From Holosporaceae bacterium UBA3830 (GTDB lineage: Bacteria > Pseudomonadota > Alphaproteobacteria > UBA3830): a stretch of DNA of 16,409 bases. Below the pieces are notes generated by a model, which saw only the letters and a program-made list of their open reading frames with translations, ran no database searches and was not told the DNA's origin. The position numbers and the translations under genes are program-made. The stretch is from the NCBI GenBank assembly GCA_002393025.1, contig DGIE01000079.1, positions 1 through 16,409 of the forward strand, written 5' to 3'. Shown here piece after piece: positions 8,171-13,389 of this stretch; the first letter of the stretch is position 1, and each line of letters begins with the position of its first letter.

Positions 8171-9506
8171 TATTCTAATTATGGATGATGACGCCGAGGT
8201 AAGATCTTTAATCTCTGATATCCTTTCGGATGAAGGTTATGCGACCTACCCTGTCAGTAACGAAACCGAAGCTTTCTCTAATCTAAGAAAAATGGAGTTT
8301 GATCTGATTTTTCTAGATTTATGGATAGAAGAAGATGAATCGGCTGGATTGAAAATTCTTGATAAGATAAAAAACCAGTATGCAGGAATTCCTGTAATAA
8401 TAATTTCCGGACATGGAACGATAGACGTTGCGGTTAGTGCTATTCAAAATGGGGCGTTCGATTTTATTGAAAAACCTTTTGCAATAGACAGACTGTTGCT
8501 TACAACGAATCAAGCAATAGAGATGTATCATCTACGTAAGGAAAATCTAAAATTAAAAAGCCAAAAAGTGGATTTAGATGTTATCAGTATCGGCAAGTCT
8601 CAATTTGCAATGAGTCTTAAATCCACTCTTGATAAGACTGCGCAAACCAATGGACGTGTATTTATTGAAACCTATCCAGGAATGGGCGTGGAAAATATAG
8701 CTCTATATATCCACCGTCAATCTTCTCGAAAAGATTATCCTTTCATCCATTTTAATTGTTCTTCCGATGACAAAGATAAAATTGAAATGGAATTATTCGG
8801 TCAAGATAGAACTCCTGGATATTTGGAAAAAGCGAACTTTGGAACTTTATTTTTGGATAACGTTACTGAACTGTCACGGGATTGTCAACGCCGCCTTCTC
8901 CAATATATTCAAGAAGGAAGAATTTATATTGAAAACAGAGGAAATATTTACATAGATACCAGAATTATCTGTAGTCACAACGCTAATCTTGACATGCGCA
9001 ATTTTAACCAGAATTTATTCTATAGATTAGATATCGTGAATATTAAGATTCCCGAATTGAAAGATAGACGCGAAGATATTTTGCCGCTAGTTGATTATTA
9101 TATTCAGAATTCTGATAGCTTTTTCGGCTTAAAATCAAAACTTTTTACAGACGAATGTCGGGCAATTCTTCAGACATATGAATGGCCCGGTAATGTTTAT
9201 CAAGTGAAGAGCATAGTAGAGAACTCCCTGATCAATGCTCTTGAAAACACTCAAATAACAAAAGAAGACTTGCCTGCAGAATTGACTACCAGTACCAGAG
9301 AAAAGTTTGCATCCCTCGACATATCAAAACTAATCGCATTGCCATTGAGGGAGGCTCGGAGCGCTTTCGAAACAGATTATTTGAATGCACAAATTGAAAG
9401 ATTTTCGGGAAATATATCTAAGACAGCTGAATTTGTGGGAATGGAAAGATCCGCATTACATAGGAAATTAAAGGCACTTGAAGTAAAACGATCAAAGAAT
9501 AAATAA
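8160..9506 (+). CDS. ntrX: Response regulator NtrX with degenerate AAA+ domain
   Basis: The 448-residue protein has the NtrC-family order receiver, AAA+, Fis-type helix-turn-helix. The receiver is intact: Asp9-Asp10-Asp11, phosphoacceptor Asp53, Ser83 and Lys105. The AAA+ domain is worn: the Walker A loop reads TYPGMGVE (171-178), with the lysine replaced by Val177; the Walker B has Asp233-Asn234 instead of Asp-Glu; and the GAFTGA loop needed to contact sigma-54 is absent after ELFGQD. ATP hydrolysis and sigma-54 activation are therefore unlikely. The C terminus (about 400-445, GNISKTAEFVGMERSALHRKL) is a good DNA-binding domain. AAGGAG lies 7 bases before the ATG. Lack of GAFTGA is usual in NtrX; loss of the Walker lysine goes further. 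It probably acts as a repressor or sigma-70 regulator. Confidence 0.93.
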   Translation: MKSNILIMDDDAEVRSLISDILSDEGYATYPVSNETEAFSNLRKMEFDLIFLDLWIEEDESAGLKILDKIKNQYAGIPVIIISGHGTIDVAVSAIQNGAFDFIEKPFAIDRLLLTTNQAIEMYHLRKENLKLKSQKVDLDVISIGKSQFAMSLKSTLDKTAQTNGRVFIETYPGMGVENIALYIHRQSSRKDYPFIHFNCSSDDKDKIEMELFGQDRTPGYLEKANFGTLFLDNVTELSRDCQRRLLQYIQEGRIYIENRGNIYIDTRIICSHNANLDMRNFNQNLFYRLDIVNIKIPELKDRREDILPLVDYYIQNSDSFFGLKSKLFTDECRAILQTYEWPGNVYQVKSIVENSLINALENTQITKEDLPAELTTSTREKFASLDISKLIALPLREARSAFETDYLNAQIERFSGNISKTAEFVGMERSALHRKLKALEVKRSKNK

Positions 9507-9569
9507 TTCTTTTCAGAAAAACATTCTTTTAGTAAATCACTTTCTTTAAAATAAACTTTTCTAATAAGA

Positions 9570-9598
9570 TTGAATTTTAAAAATATACACATTAAAAT
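9570..9598 (+). promoter_or_regulatory. Promoter of the methyltransferase gene
   Basis: TTGAAT (9570-9575), a 17-base spacer and TAAAAT (9593-9598) form a good sigma-70-type promoter. Transcription would begin near 9605, leaving a leader of under 20 bases that carries AGGAGG (9612-9617) before the ATG at 9622. It separates this gene from the ntrYX operon. Confidence 0.6.
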
Positions 9599-9621
9599 AT
9601 GGTCAAAATTTAGGAGGATTT

Positions 9622-10392
9622 ATGAGATCTAAAAAGAATTCCAGAGAATGTTACAAAGTTAATGGTTTCAAGAATCAGATTTTAGCCGGAACCGTCATAG
9701 TGGCATCGTGTTTTGCTGTGTATGTTGCTTATAACACTCATTGCAGAGATTATTACGAAGCAACTCACCCGTATTCGTCCACACAAATGACCGACAAGGA
9801 AGTATTCACAAAAATCTACGATACAAAACATTGGGGAGAATGGTCTGGACCTGAGGTTCCTAAAGATGAGGAAGGGCATCATCCTTTCGTAGACTATTTA
9901 CAAGATTTCGTATCGGAGCGTAATATTTCCACTATTGTCGATATGGGATGTGGTTACGGAGAATTACTCAAGGATCTAAATCTTCCAAATAATACAACAT
10001 ACCTAGGACTGGATATTGTTGATTCGGTCATAGCCTATAACAAACTTCGTTATGAAAGAACAAATGTTTCATATGACACTGTGGACGATGTAAAAGATCT
10101 GTCGAAATATAAGGGAGATTTACTAATTCTCAAGGACGTTATCCAACATTGGAGCAACGAAAAAATTATATACGCCAGGGATCATATACTTCCTAACTTT
10201 AAGTATGCAATTATCGTTAACAATATCTATTTTCCTGACTTAGGACCAGTTAACTCCGAAATTAAAACGGGTAATAGCAGACCTTTGAATTTAGAAATTT
10301 CTCCATTCTACATGAAGTTGAAAACAATTAAAGATTATAAGGCAACGCCTCCAAGAATTAAGAGAATATACTTGTATGAAAATAATAAGTAA
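9622..10392 (+). CDS. Class I SAM-dependent methyltransferase with N-terminal membrane anchor or lipoprotein signal
   Basis: The 256-residue product has a Rossmann methyltransferase core: motif I VDMGCGYGEL (106-115) for SAM binding, an acidic strand end YLGLDIVDSVI (about 130-140), and LLILKDVIQHWSNEKI (about 165-182). Substrate is unknown. Before the core, residues 1-19 are basic and 20-37 are hydrophobic (QILAGTVIVASCFAVYVAY). This is either a single membrane anchor or a lipoprotein signal, since V27-A28-S29-C30 fits a lipobox. By the positive-inside rule the catalytic domain would face outward, where SAM is not expected in the periplasm. Residues 60-85 (EVFTKIYDTKHWGEWSG) look like a family-specific lead-in helix. 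It has its own promoter and a strong AGGAGG site, so it appears to be a single-gene unit. Confidence 0.8.
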   Translation: MRSKKNSRECYKVNGFKNQILAGTVIVASCFAVYVAYNTHCRDYYEATHPYSSTQMTDKEVFTKIYDTKHWGEWSGPEVPKDEEGHHPFVDYLQDFVSERNISTIVDMGCGYGELLKDLNLPNNTTYLGLDIVDSVIAYNKLRYERTNVSYDTVDDVKDLSKYKGDLLILKDVIQHWSNEKIIYARDHILPNFKYAIIVNNIYFPDLGPVNSEIKTGNSRPLNLEISPFYMKLKTIKDYKATPPRIKRIYLYENNK

Positions 10393-10610
10393 GGCAAATT
10401 CACCAAAATCGGTTAAGCTTTTGTCTTTTTTCTTCTGATTTTTTTTATACATAACAAAGTTGGATTTTTCGCGAGAAAAGTCCTTCTGTTTTTGTTGTTC
10501 GTTGGCTTCCGCAAAACATGAACAAAAATCACATTTAATAACTTAAGCTTGTTTTTATGACAATACTTAACGTGCTCGCTTGGGATAAGCTCAAGGAAAT
10601 GATTGATATA

Positions 10611-10920
10611 GGCAATCGCTTACCAAAAGCACGCAAAAAGTTAAGCACGGAGCCCGTGCTGGCGATTGTTGATGTTAAAAATTTTTGCTACCTCCTCAAA
10701 ATTATGGAAATTTTAACAATTTTATGCTACCCTGTTACCGGGTAGGTGTGGCTTCGCGAAATAAAAAATTAACAAATTGTTAATTTTCTCTTTTGATAGG
10801 AGTATCGCTATATATTGAAAGAAGCAAAAGCAAGAAAAGACTAAAACTGATTATGTTTTAACATCGCGAAACATAGATGGTCCTTGCGATTGTCTCTTAC
10901 CATATCTTTTCCTCATAGTT
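10611..10920 (+). repeat. Conserved intergenic module, copy A
   Basis: Diverged direct copy of 13069-13310. The first 34 bases (10611-10644) match 13069-13102 at 29 positions. They are followed by a hairpin AGCACGG-AGC-CCGTGCT (10644-10660), itself inside a longer pairing CAATCGC (10613-10619) with GCGATTG (10662-10668), and a second hairpin CTACCC/GGGTAG (10727-10745). Then come a TTAA-N7-TTAA box, the block TTTCTCTTTTGATAG, a -10-like TATATT, and CATATCTTTTCCTCA (10901-10915). The distance from the box to the -10 is identical in both copies. Confidence 0.65.
10769..10816 (+). promoter_or_regulatory. Promoter-like block with CtrA-type box, copy A
   Basis: TTAACAAATTGTTAA (10769-10783) is a palindrome fitting TTAA-N7-TTAA. 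It runs into TTTCTCTTTTGATAG and then TATATT (10811-10816). Copy B has TAAATT at exactly the corresponding place, which supports the -10 assignment. No good -35 is present, as expected for an activator-dependent promoter. Confidence 0.5.
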
Positions 10921-10942
10921 TGCTTTCCCTCCCCTTTTCTTT
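10823..10942 (+). ncRNA. Candidate small RNA or leader, copy A
   Basis: Transcription from the -10 at 10811-10816 would enter a stretch with no reading frame that contains CATATCTTTTCCTCA (10901-10915) and then TTTCCCTCCCCTTTTC (about 10927-10942). Such C/U-rich tracts can pair with GAGGAAAA-type ribosome-binding sites, as in several alphaproteobacterial small RNAs. The 3' end is uncertain because I see no strong terminator; it could instead be a leader of the kinase transcript. Confidence 0.3.
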
Positions 10943-10978
10943 GTCGTACTGATTATCTCAAGTTTACGAATTAAATGG

Positions 10979-11015
10979 TTAACAAATAGTTAATTTTGCC
11001 GATGAATCCTATATC
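10979..11015 (+). promoter_or_regulatory. CtrA-box promoter candidate for the CDPS-kinase
   Basis: TTAACAAATAGTTAA (10979-10993) is followed 16 bases later by TATATC (11010-11015). The box would cover the -35 region, the normal position for CtrA activation. Transcription from about 11022 gives a 90-base leader with GAGGAAAGGAG (11094-11104) seven bases before the ATG at 11112. An 18-base stretch including this box recurs exactly at 13098-13115. Confidence 0.5.
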
Positions 11016-11111
11016 CTGTTGAATTTTAAAATTAATAATAATAAAATCTGAGATAGATTGTTTGTACGTAACTGTTCAAATAATCTTGAGATTGAGGAAA
11101 GGAGTCTTTGT

Positions 11112-12896
11112 ATGTCTACTGAAAGAGTTGTGAGATGGGCTAAACTGATCGGAAATTTCTGGGAAGAAGCAAGTGAGAAAAGTCTAGCACCTAACGTAGT
11201 GGTGTCATATGGCTGCCGAAGCCAATCAGGTGAAGGATTCGAAGAACTAATGAACTCTTTAAACAGCGATTTGATACGCAGCAAGATTTCCCATGTACAT
11301 ATTTGGGACACATCGTATCTTTACCGACACACCATTCCTGAGTTTGAACAATATTCGGATTCGAGCATTCCTACAAAATGGCTCAAAGCTAATGAAAAAG
11401 CCATAGCTAAGTTACAACTACCTTATACCGTACATTCCTGGACAGAGGGCTTAGATAGTCCTTTGTTTACTGAATGGCTAAAAAAAATGAAAATCGCGTT
11501 TGCGGGAGACGAAAACGGAGACGGAATTATTCCTGAATTTCGCAAAATAGTCTTAGAAGAAGCCGAAAAAGCGGTTCTCAGAGCCAACGGAACATTTTCT
11601 CAAAGTGTGAGTTTCATTCTAGAAGAATGTGCTTATACATGTCTTTACTTCAAGAACAGCGTCATCATATATCCGACGAAACTTTCCCCTCCTATAGCAA
11701 ATATAATACAATATTATCGATCAAATATTACTCATTTGCCTTATAGTATGTCGAATAATGCGCAACGCCGCCAACATCGGTCGTTGGACAGAAATGAAGT
11801 GAACTGTGAGATAATCGATTTCATCACAAAAGTCGCAAAAAATATAAATTTTTTTGTCATAAATAAAGATGGAACAATTGTATACAAAAATGAATCCCTC
11901 GGGAAAATTGTATCTGACACTGATGCTACGGCGTTAAATCCAAAGACTTGGAAAAACAGTCTTGAAGTGATTAATACCCAATCGACTATCGTTGTAGAAG
12001 AATCCGACAAAGGGAAGTTCTTCTTGTCGGTAAAATCTCCTCTCATAGTGAATAGTGAAATTGAAGGGGTAATCGGTTTATCCATAGACATTACAGATTC
12101 AAAAAAAATCGAACAGGAAAAGGAAAAAATCGTAAAGCTGGAATTTTTAAACAAAATTCAGCAGGCGAAAATTGATTTTCAAACAAAGTTTAGTCAATTT
12201 ACTTCTCAGATGGCTCATGACATTGCTTCTCCGTTGGCGAGTTTAGAGATTTTTACCCAGAATTGCCCGAACCTCACGGAAAAGCAGCATAAAATGCTCA
12301 TGAACATAGCAAAAGATATCCGCAACATATCTGATGACCTTTTGCAAGAGAACAAGCGATGTCGAGAAAATTTAAATAATCAAGACAAGAATTTCATTTC
12401 TATTTTCTCTGTTTTGCAGGATGAAATAAAACAGAAAAATTTAGAATATCAAGATGCTGCAGTAAGCATAGAACTCTCCTGTTGTGAACCGGATGCGAAG
12501 TCAGCAACAGTGAACGTCAATGCATCTGACTTTAAAAGAATGATATCTAACCTTGTCAATAATGCTGTAGAATCAAGCACACATGACGAAACTAATATTT
12601 TGGTTAAATTGTCACTCTATTGTTCAGGAAAGGATGTAATTATAGAAGTTGAAGACGCTGGACAAGGCATGCCAAAAGAAGTAATAGATCAAATTCAAAA
12701 TAAAATTGCGCCAAAGAGTACTAAGAAAAACGGATCGGGTTTGGGATTGATCCAAGTATTGGAGACAATCAGACGTTACAATGGACAGTTAGACGTTACT
12801 TCTGTCGAAGGCAAAGGTACAAAATTTGGCATAAAGTTTCCGTTGGCTAATTCTGAATACGATGATGATCATACCAACGTAAAAATTCAGATGTAG
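11112..12896 (+). CDS. Soluble histidine kinase with N-terminal cyclodipeptide-synthase-like domain (CDPS-PAS-HisKA-HATPase)
   Basis: 594 residues without membrane segments. The start at 11112 is set by GAGGAAAGGAG; the frame extends to a TTG at 11058 without support. Residues 25-205 match the CDPS pattern of AlbC from memory: VVVSYGCRS (Ser32 at the nucleophile Ser37), HIWDTSYLYR (conserved DT), HSWTEGLDSPLF, SVSFILEECAY (Glu172 at Glu182, but Phe168 at Tyr178), and SVIIYPTKLSPPIANII (Tyr187-Pro188 at Tyr202 and the next position). Cys35, Tyr187 and Pro188 fit the XYP subfamily. Gly35 of AlbC is Val30 here. Residues 233-330 resemble a PAS domain, then HisKA with His369 in MAHDIASPLASL, and HATPase with NLVNNAVESS, DAGQGMP and GSGLGLIQV. 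The kinase half looks active; whether the CDPS half makes cyclodipeptides or only senses tRNA is open. No response regulator is adjacent. Confidence 0.8.
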   Translation: MSTERVVRWAKLIGNFWEEASEKSLAPNVVVSYGCRSQSGEGFEELMNSLNSDLIRSKISHVHIWDTSYLYRHTIPEFEQYSDSSIPTKWLKANEKAIAKLQLPYTVHSWTEGLDSPLFTEWLKKMKIAFAGDENGDGIIPEFRKIVLEEAEKAVLRANGTFSQSVSFILEECAYTCLYFKNSVIIYPTKLSPPIANIIQYYRSNITHLPYSMSNNAQRRQHRSLDRNEVNCEIIDFITKVAKNINFFVINKDGTIVYKNESLGKIVSDTDATALNPKTWKNSLEVINTQSTIVVEESDKGKFFLSVKSPLIVNSEIEGVIGLSIDITDSKKIEQEKEKIVKLEFLNKIQQAKIDFQTKFSQFTSQMAHDIASPLASLEIFTQNCPNLTEKQHKMLMNIAKDIRNISDDLLQENKRCRENLNNQDKNFISIFSVLQDEIKQKNLEYQDAAVSIELSCCEPDAKSATVNVNASDFKRMISNLVNNAVESSTHDETNILVKLSLYCSGKDVIIEVEDAGQGMPKEVIDQIQNKIAPKSTKKNGSGLGLIQVLETIRRYNGQLDVTSVEGKGTKFGIKFPLANSEYDDDHTNVKIQM

Positions 12897-12951
12897 TACC
12901 GCTCGACAACTTAGCACTTCGCCGTTATCGCCTTTTCTCCTCGTATAGCAG

Positions 12952-13021
12952 CTCTACTATATTCATTTTTCTAATAATTTGCACCTAGTGTTCTTTCCTT
13001 GTTTCTAGTAGAGATTATTTT
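12952..13021 (+). terminator. Possible terminator of the CDPS-kinase gene
   Basis: CTCTACTA (12952-12959) pairs perfectly with TAGTAGAG (13006-13013), followed by ATTA and a run of T from 13018. The 46-base loop is unusually large, so this is uncertain; it could also be part of a structured 3' RNA. Confidence 0.35.
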
Positions 13022-13098
13022 TTTTTATAATACGACCATCTATGTCTATGGATGTAATAACTTTTATAGACAATTGCATATCAAAAGCACACAAAAAG

Positions 13099-13113
13099 TT
13101 AACAAATAGTTAA
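13099..13113 (+). promoter_or_regulatory. CtrA-type box in copy B (first)
   Basis: TTAACAAATAGTTAA fits TTAA-N7-TTAA and is identical to the box upstream of the kinase at 10979-10993. It overlaps the end of the 34-base conserved block. No convincing -10 follows at the usual distance. Confidence 0.45.
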
Positions 13114-13183
13114 TTCAACGGTTTTTAACTTTTTTGTGTTATTTTATCCAGGGAGGGCCAGAGGGCACGTCGCGTGCCAAAGG

Positions 13184-13247
13184 TTAACAAACAATTAAAT
13201 TAATAGAATGTTAACTTTCTCTTTTGATAGAAGAATCGATGTAAATT
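13184..13247 (+). promoter_or_regulatory. Double CtrA-type box and promoter-like block, copy B
   Basis: TTAACAAACAATTAA (13184-13198) is followed after one base by TTAATAGAATGTTAAC (13200-13215), which fits the full CtrA consensus TTAA-N7-TTAAC. Then come TTTCTCTTTTGATAG and TAAATT (13242-13247), at the same spacing as TATATT in copy A. The downstream transcript could only be short, because the groEL terminator lies about 90 bases on. Confidence 0.5.
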
Positions 13248-13253
13248 ATGAGA

Positions 13254-13362
13254 TACTTAGCATCAAACTTCTTTTCTGCCTGTATATGTGCATAACTTTT
13301 CCTCAATAATGTCTGGTGATTATTCTGGCACAAAAAACCCACCGACAATGTCGATGGGTTTT
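13254..13362 (+). ncRNA. Candidate small RNA, copy B
   Basis: A transcript starting about 7 bases after the -10 at 13242-13247 would be roughly 110 bases long. It would include CATAACTTTTCCTCA (13291-13305), shared with copy A at 14 of 15 positions, and end at the hairpin ACCCACCGAC-AAT-GTCGATGGGT (13337-13359) followed by TTT. It contains no open frame with a ribosome-binding site. The evidence is the conserved promoter, the shared motif and the hairpin; there is no expression evidence. Confidence 0.35.
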
Positions 13363-13363
13363 C
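13332..13363 (-). terminator. Rho-independent terminator of groES-groEL
   Basis: On the minus strand ACCCATCGAC-ATT-GTCGGTGGGT forms a 10-pair stem with one U-G wobble and runs into TTTTTTG. It lies 27 bases after the groEL stop. On the plus strand the same hairpin has one C-A mismatch and a shorter T-run, so it is better suited to groEL. Confidence 0.88.
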
Positions 13364-13389
13364 AGAAAATTTATATACAAACTGAGCTG

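Larger units (their letters stand above)
10393..11111 (+). other. 719-base region without a convincing gene, upstream of the CDPS-kinase
   Basis: A 62-codon frame (10557-10745) has no ribosome-binding site and runs through conserved hairpin DNA, so I treat the stretch as non-coding. It holds T-rich DNA after the methyltransferase (10430-10447), the 34-base conserved block (10611-10644), nested hairpins (10613-10668 and 10727-10745), a palindromic TTAA-N7-TTAA box (10769-10783), a promoter-like block, a pyrimidine-rich tract (10901-10942), and a second box with a -10 (10979-11015). Confidence 0.6.
13069..13310 (+). repeat. Conserved intergenic module, copy B
   Basis: Diverged direct copy of 10611-10920. 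It has the same 34-base opening block (13069-13102), then a hairpin GGCACG-TCG-CGTGCC (13164-13178), CtrA-type boxes, TTTCTCTTTTGATAG (13216-13230), TAAATT (13242-13247) and CATAACTTTTCCTCA (13291-13305). The hairpin differs in sequence but not in kind from those of copy A, suggesting that structure is conserved. Compared with A, about 16 extra bases lie between the two halves of the box region. Confidence 0.65.
12897..13389 (+). other. 493-base region without a gene, between kinase and groEL
   Basis: No credible reading frame. It contains a long-loop inverted repeat with a T-run (12952-13021), a perfect TATAAT (13026-13031) without a clear -35, the second copy of the conserved module (13069-13310) with three TTAA-N7-TTAA boxes, and the groEL terminator (13332-13363). 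Confidence 0.65.

Noticed and set aside
9494..9514. Possible terminator after ntrX (AAAGAAT / ATTCTTT)
   Set aside because: The stem is only A/T-rich with one G-C pair and has a short T-run; too weak to call.
10557..10745. 62-codon open frame upstream of the kinase
   Set aside because: No ribosome-binding site, no recognisable domain, and it runs through the 34-base conserved block and hairpins that recur in the non-coding copy at 13069, where no frame exists.
11741..12154. Minus-strand 137-codon frame within the kinase gene
   Set aside because: Antisense shadow of the PAS region of the kinase; no recognisable motif.
12910..12921. CIRCE-like half site (TTAGCACTT)
   Set aside because: The inverted partner GAGTGCTAA is absent and the position is far from the groES promoter; likely chance.
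13069..13310. Insertion sequence end or miniature transposable element
   Set aside because: The module has no matching terminal inverted repeats or target-site duplication that I can see, and no transposase in the window. It remains open only as part of the repeat finding.
10393..13389. Chromosomal replication origin, suggested by clustered CtrA-type boxes in AT-rich DNA
   Set aside because: I found no convincing DnaA boxes (only TTATCCAGG at 13145) and no dnaA, hemE or other usual origin neighbours. A regulatory role fits better.
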